Program-made: the position numbers and the translations under genes
Assembly (NCBI RefSeq): GCF_000829465.1
Contig: NZ_JXAL01000021.1
Span: 1 to 64,000, forward strand
Reading direction: 5' to 3'
DNA: 64,000 nt
Source of the DNA: Cohnella kolymensis
GTDB taxonomy: Bacteria > Bacillota > Bacilli > Paenibacillales > Paenibacillaceae
Part shown: positions 8,976 through 16,395 of the stretch, in pieces
Layout: every line of letters begins with the position of its first letter
Position numbering within the stretch: position 1 is the stretch's first letter
Notes under the pieces: model-generated
Told to the model about the DNA's origin: nothing
Database searches by the model: none
What the model saw: the letters and a program-made list of their open reading frames with translations, nothing else

Positions 8976-10505
8976 CTACACACTTTGCAAAACTTTCTGA
9001 AGCATCGTTCCGGACTGCGCAAAATTCGTATGCCAGGAGAGCGCCTTCTCCAAGACATGAGGGGTTTGTCCTCCCCTGGTCAGGGCTTCCTTGTAGTAAT
9101 CCATTAATTGCTCCCGGTACATCGGATGAGCGCAGCGCTCAATAATAAGCTCCGCACGCTCTCTCGGCGCAAGCCCCCGCAAATCGGCGTATCCTTGCTC
9201 CGTAACGACCACATCCACATCGTGCTCCGTATGGTCCACGTGAGAAACAAACGGCACAATACTCGAAATATTCCCGTCTTTCGCGGTCGATTTCGTGACA
9301 AAAATGGAGATGCGCGAGTTTCGCGCAAAATCACCCGAGCCGCCAATGCCGTTCATCATTTGTGTTCCCAGTACATGCGTAGAGTTCACATTGCCATAGA
9401 TATCGAATTCCAAAGCCGTATTGATCGCAATCAATCCCATGCGGCGTATGACCTCCGGGTGATTCGAAATTTCTTGAGGTCTTAGCACGAGTTTGTCGCG
9501 GTATTGATCCAAATTCGGGAAAACCCTTTCCATCTTCGAACCTGACAGCGTAATGGAGCAGCAGGAGGCAAAGCGCACTTTCCCCGCATCCATTAACTCG
9601 AACACGGCGTCTTGCAGCACTTCAGAATACACCTCGAGATCCGTGAATTCCGAATCTATGAGACCGTGCAGCACCGCATTGGAAACCGATCCGATGCCCG
9701 ACTGCAGCGGTGCAAGACGGTTCGTCAAGCGTCCCTCTTGCACCTCCCCGCGCAGAAAGGCGATTAAATGCTGTGCAATCGTGTTCGTGTCGATGTCGGG
9801 AGCGGTGACTGTGGAAGGCGAATCCGTCTGGTTCGTGAACACAATGCCCCGGACTTTCGCCATATCCACCGGAATTCCCAAGGTTCCGATGCGATCATCC
9901 ACCTTGGTTATCGGAATGGGAGAACGATCGCCCTGTTTTTCCGGCTCGTACAAATCATGAAGCCCTTCCAGCAATTGCGGTTGAGCCAAGTTAATTTCAA
10001 CAATAATGGACTTGGCATGCGCGGCAAACACCATTGAGTTCCCTACTGAAGTCGACGGGATAATCATGTTGTCTTCCGTAATTGCAATCGCTTCCACGAT
10101 GGCAAAATCAATAGGCTGTAGCACCTGACCACGCACCATTTCCGACGTCTTGGACAAATGTTGATCTACAAAATAAAAATCACCTTGGTTAATTTTCTTT
10201 CGCATCGTCGGATCCGCCTGAAAAGGCAGACGCTTATTCAGCAAGCCGACTTCGGCAAACAATCTGTCAATGTCAGATCCGAGAGAAGCCCCGGTATATA
10301 CGTTAACTTTCATTTTTTCATTTCTCGCACGCTCAACGAGCGCCATGGGAACCGCTTTCGCATCGCCGGCGCGGGTAAACCCGCTAAGTCCCAGCGTCAT
10401 TCCGTTGCTAATCCAGGAAGCTGCTTGTTCCGCAGAAACTATCCTATCATGGAGGTGATGGTTTCGAATTCGATTGAAAACGTTTTCCAAAGGGCTTTCC
10501 CCCAA
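8976..10505 (-). CDS. Acetyl-CoA hydrolase/succinyl-CoA:acetate CoA-transferase family protein
   Basis: A 509-residue class I CoA-transferase of the Cat1/AarC type. It carries the N-terminal GMTLGLSGFTRAGDAKAVP, the SEVLQDAVFEL segment with the glutamate that forms the covalent CoA thioester, and the C-terminal GIGGSGDFARNS and TEQGYADLRGL motifs. It is expected to move CoA between acetate and succinate or to hydrolyse acetyl-CoA, adjusting acetate flux in the cytosol. Start choice is open: the TTG at 10505 has no ribosome site, while a TTG five codons later (10490) has GGGGG seven to eight bases before it. Directly upstream are an inverted repeat and a LytTR regulator gene, the probable controller. 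Confidence 0.88.
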   Translation of the reverse strand: MGESPLENVFNRIRNHHLHDRIVSAEQAASWISNGMTLGLSGFTRAGDAKAVPMALVERARNEKMKVNVYTGASLGSDIDRLFAEVGLLNKRLPFQADPTMRKKINQGDFYFVDQHLSKTSEMVRGQVLQPIDFAIVEAIAITEDNMIIPSTSVGNSMVFAAHAKSIIVEINLAQPQLLEGLHDLYEPEKQGDRSPIPITKVDDRIGTLGIPVDMAKVRGIVFTNQTDSPSTVTAPDIDTNTIAQHLIAFLRGEVQEGRLTNRLAPLQSGIGSVSNAVLHGLIDSEFTDLEVYSEVLQDAVFELMDAGKVRFASCCSITLSGSKMERVFPNLDQYRDKLVLRPQEISNHPEVIRRMGLIAINTALEFDIYGNVNSTHVLGTQMMNGIGGSGDFARNSRISIFVTKSTAKDGNISSIVPFVSHVDHTEHDVDVVVTEQGYADLRGLAPRERAELIIERCAHPMYREQLMDYYKEALTRGGQTPHVLEKALSWHTNFAQSGTMLQKVLQSV

Positions 10506-10509
10506 ACAT

Positions 10510-10540
10510 TTGTCGTTTACACCAATTTAACAAACGACAA
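10510..10540. promoter_or_regulatory. Perfect inverted repeat before the CoA-transferase gene
   Basis: TTGTCGTTT (10510-10518) is the exact reverse complement of AAACGACAA (10532-10540), with a 13-base spacer. It ends only 5-20 bases before the CoA-transferase start, so it is either an operator or an mRNA stem masking the ribosome site. It does not fit the direct-repeat pattern usual for LytTR sites well. Confidence 0.5.
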
Positions 10541-10622
10541 TGCGGAGGAATGATTTTTCGGATGAAAATGGGGAAAATCGGGACGGAACCGATAAATTTC
10601 GGCCTCAACCAAGTAAAATTTT

Positions 10623-11267
10623 TCAGAAATCAAGTAATTTCCGAAAATAACTGGCGTAGGTTTGGCTCACGGTAATTTTCGCTTCATTTTTCATAATTAA
10701 AACCAATGTCGAATGTAAATCCGGGAAAATTTCCCTTATAAAGTTAACGTTAACGATATAAGAACGGTGGCAGCGCACAAAGTACTCTTTCGGCAAAAGA
10801 AAATCGAACTCATTTAAAGTATATTTATGCGTACCGGTCAGCTTTTGGGTGACTACATGCGTTTTGCGATCACTAGCTTCCAAATACATGACTTCAGAAA
10901 AAGGTACCGGTACCCATCCGTCATCGTGTTTTACGGTCACTACCGATTTCCCGGTCGCCAGTGTCGGGAAAATCGCGGAGACGCATCCCTTGATTTTCCC
11001 TTCCTGGATGAGCGGAACCGCCATGCCGTAATAAGGCACACCGAATAAATCACGATCGATAAATTCGGAAATCTTTTGTTTTCCGGTCAGCGCTTTATAA
11101 GTAATCGTGCCTTCCTTGACGGGATCGCCCTTTTTAATTCTCAAGTCGATTCTTTTACTTGGCCGGTAATAAATGTATTCCTCCGTATTGGAAACCGCGA
11201 TCGAGGCCTCGTCTGAAAATAACTCTCCGATCGCATCAAACATAGACTTCGTTATAAATTGTGTCAT
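10623..11267 (-). CDS. LytTR-domain transcriptional regulator with N-terminal sensor domain
   Basis: About 214 residues. The last 100 form a LytTR DNA-binding domain: VPFSEVMYLEASDRKTHVV, the helix FDFLLPKEYFVRCHRSYIVN and the closing VSQTYASYFRKLL. Residues 1-110 form an alpha/beta sensor domain reminiscent of PAS/GAF folds, with no phosphorylatable receiver Asp pattern, so it probably binds a small metabolite. I chose the ATG at 11267, preceded by GAGGTGAGGAGA, over a TTG seven codons earlier. It lies upstream of, and codirectional with, the CoA-transferase gene and so probably controls acetate metabolism; this role is inferred from position. Confidence 0.78.
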   Translation of the reverse strand: MTQFITKSMFDAIGELFSDEASIAVSNTEEYIYYRPSKRIDLRIKKGDPVKEGTITYKALTGKQKISEFIDRDLFGVPYYGMAVPLIQEGKIKGCVSAIFPTLATGKSVVTVKHDDGWVPVPFSEVMYLEASDRKTHVVTQKLTGTHKYTLNEFDFLLPKEYFVRCHRSYIVNVNFIREIFPDLHSTLVLIMKNEAKITVSQTYASYFRKLLDF

Positions 11268-11284
11268 TCTCCTCACCTCAGGCG

Positions 11285-11652
11285 TCAAACTAGTGTCCCC
11301 CCGCGGATGGGAGGTTTAATGAACAAAGCGATAATAATGGACAAGTTTTTACTGTGATTCTTTGCCATCGTCCCATGATTGAATGACCCCAGCAGCCGCC
11401 TCTGTCCGTTCATCCGCAAATAGCGGGCCGCCCAAAGTGTCGGCGTTCCCACATCGCAGGTAAAAATCGCGTCCTCGTGTGCCGCATCGCTCAACACTTT
11501 GGTCAAGTATTGGGGATGGATAGGCTTTCGACCGGGTTTGCCGATTGCATGGCTGTCGAGATCGCTGGCGAGTCTCCTACAATGCCGTAAATCCTGGTCA
11601 CTCCTGCGTTCAACAAAGCTTCAACAACTGAATCCGCGATCGTCTTCTTCAT
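11285..11652 (-). pseudogene. Pyruvate oxidase remnant, internally deleted and frameshifted
   Basis: The first 28 codons ([14 protein letters not shown]... YGIVGDS) and their good AGGAGG site match the start of a thiamine-diphosphate pyruvate oxidase of the PoxB/YdaP type. The next recognisable piece ([13 protein letters not shown], then [18 protein letters not shown] and [11 protein letters not shown]) comes from about 350 residues further on in that family and lies in another frame. It breaks again after GTMA and ends shortly after. About two thirds of the roughly 570-residue enzyme is therefore missing. Unlike the single-base breaks elsewhere in the window, this is a genuine large deletion. 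It lies beside the CoA-transferase and LytTR genes, so an acetate-forming enzyme has been lost next to an acetate-related operon. Confidence 0.82.
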
Positions 11653-11728
11653 GGTTGTCCTCCTGCATCCTGTCACTTATGCATAGCGTTTCCTGTGACA
11701 GACGGACTATGTAAATAGTGGCAGAAAC

Positions 11729-11776
11729 AAAAAAATAAGCCAACCGCATGTGGGAATCCACAAGCAATCGGCTTTC
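11729..11776 (-). terminator. Terminator of ydjO
   Basis: On the minus strand AAGCCGATTGCTTGTGG pairs imperfectly with CCCACATGCGGTTGGCTT and is followed by ATTTTTTTG. It lies about 30 bases after the ydjO stop. Confidence 0.78.
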
Positions 11777-11806
11777 ATACAATATGAAAAACTGAAGAGC
11801 GCAAGA

Positions 11807-12037
11807 TCACAGTATCAGAATACCTTGTTTCTTGGACTTCATGTCTTTATTCGTATTGACAATAAGAGGCAGCATCTGAGTGCTGCTGACCATCGGGGAA
11901 TGACACAGATGGCAAACGGGCACGTGAGCGAATGCAAAATTATCCCTGATCCAGCCATTGCAGTCATCGCTATTGCAAGTCCAAATCACGGTTTCTTCAT
12001 GCGGGAGATCCTCTACCGGTTTGTTTCGATAAGCCAT
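11807..12037 (-). CDS. ydjO: YdjO-family cold-inducible zinc-ribbon protein
   Basis: A 76-residue protein. The start MAYRNKPVEDLPHEETVIWTC is typical of the YdjO family. Cysteine pairs (TCNSDDC and VCHLC) give a zinc-ribbon pattern, C-x4-C and C-x2-C. The family is cold-induced in Bacillus subtilis, and its molecular role is unknown. It lies downstream of the csp gene in the same direction with a terminator between, so it may depend on readthrough or on its own promoter. GAGGAGGAATG precedes the start. Confidence 0.8.
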   Translation of the reverse strand: MAYRNKPVEDLPHEETVIWTCNSDDCNGWIRDNFAFAHVPVCHLCHSPMVSSTQMLPLIVNTNKDMKSKKQGILIL

Positions 12038-12057
12038 GGTACATTCCTCCTCAGATT

Positions 12058-12090
12058 AAAAAACTGCCCTTAACTTGGCGTTAAGGGCAG
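12058..12090 (-). terminator. Terminator of the csp gene
   Basis: CTGCCCTTAAC (12064-12074) pairs perfectly with GTTAAGGGCAG (12080-12090) over a five-base loop; on the minus strand the stem is followed by six T (12063-12058). Confidence 0.9.
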
Positions 12091-12110
12091 TCTGCTTTAC
12101 TCTTACAGTT

Positions 12111-12302
12111 TTACAACATTCTCAGCTTGCGGTCCGCGGTTGCTTGGCCCACATTGAACTGAACACGTTGACCTTCATCAAGCGATTTGAAACCGTCGCC
12201 TTCAATAGCAGAGAAGTGAACGAAAACGTCACTTCCACCTTCCACTTCGATAAAGCCGAAGCCTTTGTCCGCGTTAAACCATTTAACTGTTCCTGTTTGC
12301 AT
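12111..12302 (-). CDS. csp: Cold shock protein CspA/CspB family, C-terminus frameshifted
   Basis: A single-stranded nucleic-acid chaperone with an OB fold. Residues 1-51 are canonical, with both RNP motifs (KGFGFIEV and VFVHFSAI). The last 12 residues as read ([12 protein letters not shown]) are wrong for the family. One missing base near 12143 explains this: restoring it gives [15 protein letters not shown] and a stop at 12105-12103, a normal 66-residue Csp. A truncated beta-5 strand would be unusual in so conserved a protein, so I suspect a sequence error. AGGAGG precedes the ATG, and the gene has a long structured leader and its own terminator. Confidence 0.9.
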   Translation of the reverse strand: MQTGTVKWFNADKGFGFIEVEGGSDVFVHFSAIEGDGFKSLDEGQRVQFNVGQATADRKLRML

Positions 12303-12361
12303 ATTGTATATGCCTCCTAAAGTTTATTAACATGTTATTTCTGTATAAACAAAAAATCACA

Positions 12362-12467
12362 CATTGAAAAAGGTACCATCGCACAATGTGAACCCTTTTC
12401 AATAAGTGAATTTAGGTTTTCTATGTGTTTAGATATTGATCATACCACAATGCTGTGCACGAAGCAA
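12362..12467 (-). promoter_or_regulatory. csp promoter and structured 5' leader
   Basis: On the minus strand TTGCTT (12467-12462) and TATGAT (12444-12439) are separated by exactly 17 bases, a good SigA promoter. It leaves a leader of about 130 bases, in which TTGAAAAGG pairs with CCTTTTTCAA around an inner ACATTGTG segment (12362-12409). Long leaders that refold with temperature are known for csp mRNAs; a temperature effect here is inferred. Confidence 0.6.
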
Positions 12468-12509
12468 ACGTTTATGGTACTATGAAGGATATATGTTTGT
12501 AGGAGTGAT

Positions 12510-12830
12510 ATGTTGAAAAAAAGAAACAAGCCGATTTCCTTTGACGAACTGCTCAAAGAATTGCAAGGTGCGAAGACCAATGAAGGCATGGATGATCATG
12601 TTTCCTTGGAGGCTTTATTTAATGAAGCTTTCATGAAACGCTGCTCTTCCTTCAAGAGCTTTGAGGAGTTTCTCCAAAAGGGAAATTTTCAGGCAACGAC
12701 ACAAGAAGACATCAGCAACATTCCCGAAGAACTTTTTGATCGGCATGTTGACCGAGAAACCCATTTTGACAATTGGAAATCCATGCTTGATCAAGCGAAC
12801 GCAGAACATGCAGCCCGGAAATTGCCATAG
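12510..12830 (+). CDS. Hypothetical protein, 106 aa
   Basis: A soluble, acidic protein starting MLKKRNKPISFDELLKELQG. It is mostly helical by eye, with repeated F-x-x-F patterns (SSFKSFEEFLQKGNF) and one cysteine. There is no membrane segment or signal peptide. GGAG lies five to six bases before the ATG and a terminator follows, so it is a real single-gene unit divergent from csp. I do not recognise the family. The shared upstream region hints at a link with cold shock, but nothing in the sequence proves it. Confidence 0.7.
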   Translation: MLKKRNKPISFDELLKELQGAKTNEGMDDHVSLEALFNEAFMKRCSSFKSFEEFLQKGNFQATTQEDISNIPEELFDRHVDRETHFDNWKSMLDQANAEHAARKLP

Positions 12831-12851
12831 AACCGCGGCCCTATGCAAAGA

Positions 12852-12895
12852 AAATAACCCGTTCCCTGGCGCTGTCCTGGGCGGGTTATTTTTTT
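12852..12895 (+). terminator. Terminator after the hypothetical gene
   Basis: AAATAACCCG pairs with CGGGTTATTT and is followed by a T-run; the loop contains a further CCTGG/CCTGG-GG arm. Confidence 0.87.
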
Positions 12896-12905
12896 ATCAA
12901 AAAGT

Positions 12906-12950
12906 AAAAAGACGATCGATGCCTTTGTTAGGGCATGATCGTCTTTTGAT
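12906..12950 (-). terminator. Terminator of the ctc-rpoZ unit
   Basis: On the minus strand AAAAGACGATC-ATGCCC pairs with GGCAT-CGATCGTCTTTT, followed by TTACTTTTTG. It sits directly after the omega-like gene. Confidence 0.82.
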
Positions 12951-12965
12951 TAAGTCTTCAATCCA

Positions 12966-13167
12966 TTATTGATTATAACGTTTAACTAAAATGCGGTCGC
13001 TATAGATCTCTTCCAGAGCGATTCCGACTTCTTTTTTCGACTTCAGAGCCATCATGTTGGACTTCTTGCCGCTGCGTAAGTCACGCGCTCTTAAAAAATG
13101 TTGCCACGACCAGCGTATATTTACCGTCCACCTTAAGCGCCAATTCATCTATCGAAGGATACAACAA
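12966..13167 (-). pseudogene. RNA polymerase omega subunit (RpoZ-like), frameshifted
   Basis: With one T removed from a six-T run (A6 at 13093-13098 on the plus strand) this reads as a 66-residue omega-type protein: MLYPSIDELALKVDGKYTLV, then VATFLRARDLRSGKK and the signature VGIALEEIYSDRI. As given, the frame hits TGA after about 28 codons. The TTG start has GGAGG nine bases before it. Omega helps fold and assemble RNA polymerase. Its place after an L25/Ctc gene, rather than in the usual gmk-rpoZ-coaBC context, suggests an accessory second omega. Family call is firm; paralogue status is inferred. Confidence 0.8.
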
Positions 13168-13171
13168 GGTC

Positions 13172-13744
13172 CTATTCCTCCTTTATTTCCTCGGTTACAC
13201 GAGGGTTAACAACCTTAACCAGCAGCGTAGAGGAATCCGTCAGGATTTCAACGCCGTCATGCATAGCGAGATCGGAAACGAGCAATTGATCGCCGATCGC
13301 AAGCGCACCGATATCGACCGTGAAGCCTGCAAACAATTTGTCCGGCATACAGCGGATGTCCACTTCATGAACTTCCACCTGAAGGACGCCCCCTTGTATC
13401 GTACCAACCGGTTCGCCGGAATAGTGAATGATCGCCTTAGTATCGATCATCTCATTCATGTTTATTTGATGAAAATCAATATGAATCCATTTTCCCGTCA
13501 GCATGTCTTTTTGAACCGCATGAACCAGAACAGGAAGAGTTCCATGTCCGGCGATTGTTGCTTGCAGAATGGCACGCGGATTGTGCTTCAATACCGACAG
13601 CAGATTTTTCTCCTCAACCTCAACCGGGATATTGTCTGATCCGGCACCATATACAATTGCAGGTATATGACCTTTCTTACGGAGTTGGTTTAAATGTGAC
13701 GTGGAAAGATCAGAACGGTTCGTAAATTGAATGGCCGTGTTCAT
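13172..13744 (-). CDS. rplY: Ribosomal protein bL25 / general stress protein Ctc
   Basis: About 190 residues: an N-terminal L25 5S-rRNA-binding barrel (LRKKGHIPAIVYGAG, then VHAVQKDMLTGKWIHIDFHQI) and the C-terminal beta TL5/Ctc domain (VEVHEVDIRCMPDKL, IGALAIGDQLLVSDL). It binds 5S rRNA in the large ribosomal subunit; Ctc of Bacillus is a stress-induced member. I start at ATG 13744 (MNTAIQFTNR) after GGGGGT rather than the longer frame, which would run through the leader hairpin. It is cotranscribed with the omega-like gene, five bases apart. Confidence 0.9.
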   Translation of the reverse strand: MNTAIQFTNRSDLSTSHLNQLRKKGHIPAIVYGAGSDNIPVEVEEKNLLSVLKHNPRAILQATIAGHGTLPVLVHAVQKDMLTGKWIHIDFHQINMNEMIDTKAIIHYSGEPVGTIQGGVLQVEVHEVDIRCMPDKLFAGFTVDIGALAIGDQLLVSDLAMHDGVEILTDSSTLLVKVVNPRVTEEIKEE

Positions 13745-13770
13745 TGGTGTTAACCCCCATAGACCGATTT

Positions 13771-13883
13771 GTTTCGCTATAAAAAAATAAAAGACTGATC
13801 GGAGCACCTTCCCAATCAGTCTTTCTAACGACGTTTATCACTTGATGTCATACCACCTTAACATGTTTTTTCAGGATTGTAAA
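13771..13883 (-). repeat. Leader repeat, copy A, with terminator hairpin (upstream of rplY/ctc)
   Basis: About 112 bases closely match copy B at 14888-14999, roughly three quarters identical with identical blocks such as aatcagtctttctaacg and ccttaacatgt. On the minus strand it holds a conserved AACATGTTAAGGTG-type block, then a hairpin (AAAGACTGATTGG with CGATCAGTCTTT) and a T-rich tail, so it is both a terminator and a possible attenuator. It also lies just after the stop of the GT108-like gene and may end that transcript. Confidence 0.72.
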
Positions 13884-13907
13884 ATTGTTCAAAGGACCTT
13901 TTACGGA

Positions 13908-14876
13908 TTAGCCACGTCCGTATTCTTCATATTCCACAAAAGGGTCTGGTATTAGAATTTGGTAAGCTTCTGCGTCACTGACTCCCACTGACAGTATCGC
14001 CCGATTGTCAGCCAGCCGGATCAAACCGCCGCTGAAAACGATGTCCTCTAAGCCCGGCCTCTTTCCTGGTCCCACGGGGAAATCGCTTCTTGCCGCTATA
14101 ATTTTAAGCGGTGATTTTTCTAACGTCAGCGGATTTAACATAAAAACCATGGAGTAGTAGTGTTTGTTTCCAGACTCGTCCATACTGGCAATATGACCCA
14201 GGATGCCCACATTGCCGTTTTTCAACAAGTGCGCCTCGTTGGCTCCCCCCCACTCTTCTTTCACAAATTGATCCCGCAGAATATGGGCCTTTAAAAAAGT
14301 TTCATCGTTTAAATCTTCAATAGTCGGTATGGTCGTAAATCCGATTTGGCCTCTGCCCGCCTCATTTCCTTGGGGCCTCGTAAAGACACCGACCCGGCCG
14401 TCTTTCAATTCGACCAATCGAATATCTTTCATTGTGCCTGGGCCGGAAGCAAAATAGCGTAAAGAATCAATATACTTCCCCCGGTAAAACTGAGTGACCC
14501 AGGAAATGACTTTATCCGGATGATCCGGATCGGTAATGACTTCTATTCCACTGAAAACAAGCTGTTCATTAATGGTGCACATAGCCGGATCTTGCAAATT
14601 ATAAGTTGGAGTATGTTTCCGTGGCGTCCAGCTTTCATTTTCTCTTGTGAAAAAAAAAGACTTGAGAGAACTCGCTGTGGCGTTCTTCCACTCTGCCTAA
14701 GATAACTTCCTCGCCGTCATATATAAAAGGCGCGGTAACATTGTATACATCACGATTGCCGACTCCGGAAAACAATAATTTTATCGTTACCCTCGTTTGG
14801 CTTAATGATGTAAATTCCTTCAACAAATCTTCGCAGGTTTTGGCAGACGGCTTCGTTTCATTAATGGTTTTCTCAA
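13908..14876 (-). pseudogene. GT108/DUF1861-family mannosyl phosphorylase-like protein, frameshifted
   Basis: About 320 residues, five-bladed-propeller type. The first part (QTRVTIKLLFSGVGNRDVYN, PFIYDGEEVILGRVEER) continues in another frame after nine T (A9 at 14650-14658 on the plus strand); eight T joins it to FTRENESWTPRKHTPTYN and then to LQDPAMCTINEQLVFSGIEV, KDGRVGVFTRPQG and GLEDIVFSGGLIRL. A second slip near 14868 may hide the start, where a TTG preceded by GAGGGG lies at 14876. Family members in Leishmania (MTPs) transfer mannose from GDP-mannose and reversibly phosphorolyse beta-1,2-mannan; bacterial members are little studied. It is divergent from a GDP-mannose and glycosyltransferase operon, which fits such a role. 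Confidence 0.68.
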
Positions 14877-14887
14877 CCCCTCAGTAT

Positions 14888-14999
14888 GGTTCACTATAAA
14901 AATAAAAGACTGACTGGAAAGCTTTCCAATCAGTCTTTCTAACGGCATTATTCGCTTGTGGCCACGTCACCTTAACATGTAATTTCGGCTTTGTAAATG
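14888..14999 (-). repeat. Leader repeat, copy B, with terminator hairpin (upstream of the GT108-like gene)
   Basis: Second copy of the leader described at 13771-13883. On the minus strand AAAGACTGATTGGAAAG pairs with CTTTCCAGTCAGTCTTT and is followed by TATTTTTATAG, a near-perfect 17-bp intrinsic terminator that stops transcription before the GT108-like start unless prevented. The upstream ACATGTTAAGGTG block is identical in both copies. Confidence 0.72.
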
Positions 15000-15012
15000 A
15001 AATCAGCTCTAA

Positions 15013-15053
15013 TTGACATCCATGGAGGGTGCATGGTATCGTTGAATAACGAT
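15013..15053 (+). promoter_or_regulatory. Possible promoter and palindrome for the mannan operon
   Basis: A perfect TTGACA (15013-15018) is followed after 17-18 bases by a weak GTATCG/TATCGT. Overlapping it is the palindrome ATCGTT-GAAT-AACGAT (15038-15053), which could be an operator. The poor -10 suggests an activated or repressed promoter. Confidence 0.4.
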
Positions 15054-15138
15054 GTATTCATAAATTTTTTATAATATCATAATCACCAATACTAAATCAA
15101 TTATAATTTTTCCCAACTAAAATAGGGGTTTTAAATTC

Positions 15139-15169
15139 AGAAATAAAGTCACTCTTTATTTCTTTTTTT
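15139..15169 (+). terminator. Leader terminator (attenuator) before the GT4 gene
   Basis: AGAAATAAAG (15139-15148) pairs with CTTTATTTCT (15154-15163) and is followed directly by T6, 45 bases before the GT4 start. A terminator upstream of its own gene implies attenuation. The stem is AT-rich and therefore moderate in strength. Confidence 0.55.
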
Positions 15170-15213
15170 ATTCCTTCTTTATGGAATAATTTATGTAAAT
15201 TGGAGGTTTTTAG

Positions 15214-16395
15214 ATGAGTAAGGTGTTAGCTAAGAGTAACGTAGCTTTTTTAGGAACCAGCTTGCCACGGGAATGCGGATTAGCAACATTTACGCAGGAC
15301 TTGTTCAATGAACTGGAACAATTCGATGACATGAATACTCCACGCGTCATTGCCATCGACAATAACAGTACATACACCTACGGCAAACAGGTCATGATGC
15401 ACTTTAATCAAAATCTAAGGCCGGAATATATCAAGGCTGCATTGGAATTGAACCGTTCCGATACTGATGTCCTCATCATCCAGCATGAATTTGGAATCTA
15501 TGGCGGGGAAAGCGGGGAGTACGTGCTGGATCTCGCCGAAAGGCTGCAGATTCCTTTTATCGTTATTTTTCATACCGTCTTATCCACTCCAAGTCCCAAG
15601 CAGCTATCAATAGTGAAGCGGTTGGCTGAATTGAGCTTCAAAGCGGTTACCATGTCTCAAAGCACGATCCCGGATCTTCTGGGCATCTATGGGGTGGCAG
15701 CGGAAAAGGTCTGTATGATCCATCACGGTGTACCTGCGCTTGTGACGGCGTCTAGAGAAGAACTGAAAAAGCAATACGGATGCACCGATCGTAAAATCAT
15801 CTCCACTTTCGGTTTTTTAAGCCCCGGTAAAGGGATTGAATATGCGATTGAAGCGATGAGCGGGGTTACGGCCAAACATCCTGATGCCATTTATATGATC
15901 TGGGGAAAAACGCATCCGAATGTGAAACAGGAATCCGGCGAGGTTTACCGGGAGTCCTTGATTGATCTTGTCGGCAAGCTGAATTTGCAAAATAACGTAC
16001 GGTTTATCAACAGACTGCTGACACAAGAGGAAATCGTCCAATCTCTCGTTTTATCGGACATCTATGTGACGCCTTATCTGGGCAAGGATCAAGCGGTAAG
16101 CGGCACGTTGGCCTACGGTGTCGGCTACGGCAGGGTCATTGTCTCCACCCCATACCGCTACGCCAAGGAAATGTTGGCCGAAGGAAGGGGCTTGATAGCC
16201 GATTTCCGTGATGCCGCGTCCCTGGAGACTTGCATATTGGAAATTCTGGATCATCCGGAACGGCAAATCGAAATGGAACAACGGACGCATCTTCTTGGAC
16301 GAACGATAATGTGGAACCAAATAGCCAAACAGTACGCGGCTCTTATTCGCGAGTCGATCAGCTCCCCTACATGGGTTCATGGGAGTGTGATTTAA
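15214..16395 (+). CDS. GT4-family glycosyltransferase
   Basis: A 393-residue GT-B fold enzyme. The N-terminal domain starts NVAFLGTSLPRECGLATFTQDL and includes QHEFGIYGGESGEYV. The C-terminal nucleotide-sugar domain carries FGFLSPGKGIEYAIEA, the linker IYMIWGKTHPNV, and the sugar-binding region DIYVTPYLGKDQAVSGTLAYG. Next door are GDP-mannose pyrophosphorylase and a glycosidase, so the donor is probably GDP-mannose and the product a mannan or mannoside; this is inferred from context. Cytosolic, with no membrane helix. GGAGG lies before the ATG, and its stop overlaps the next start (TAATG). Confidence 0.85.
   Translation: MSKVLAKSNVAFLGTSLPRECGLATFTQDLFNELEQFDDMNTPRVIAIDNNSTYTYGKQVMMHFNQNLRPEYIKAALELNRSDTDVLIIQHEFGIYGGESGEYVLDLAERLQIPFIVIFHTVLSTPSPKQLSIVKRLAELSFKAVTMSQSTIPDLLGIYGVAAEKVCMIHHGVPALVTASREELKKQYGCTDRKIISTFGFLSPGKGIEYAIEAMSGVTAKHPDAIYMIWGKTHPNVKQESGEVYRESLIDLVGKLNLQNNVRFINRLLTQEEIVQSLVLSDIYVTPYLGKDQAVSGTLAYGVGYGRVIVSTPYRYAKEMLAEGRGLIADFRDAASLETCILEILDHPERQIEMEQRTHLLGRTIMWNQIAKQYAALIRESISSPTWVHGSVI

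Noticed and set aside
13790..13826. T-box leader before rplY/ctc
   Set aside because: The leader has a terminator hairpin but no T-box sequence (UGGN complement region) or specifier-like stem; it is instead one copy of a local repeat.
14650..14658. Nine-base A-run in the GT108-like gene as a phase-variation switch
   Set aside because: It could slip, but similar one-base breaks occur in unrelated genes without such runs, so general sequence error is a better explanation.
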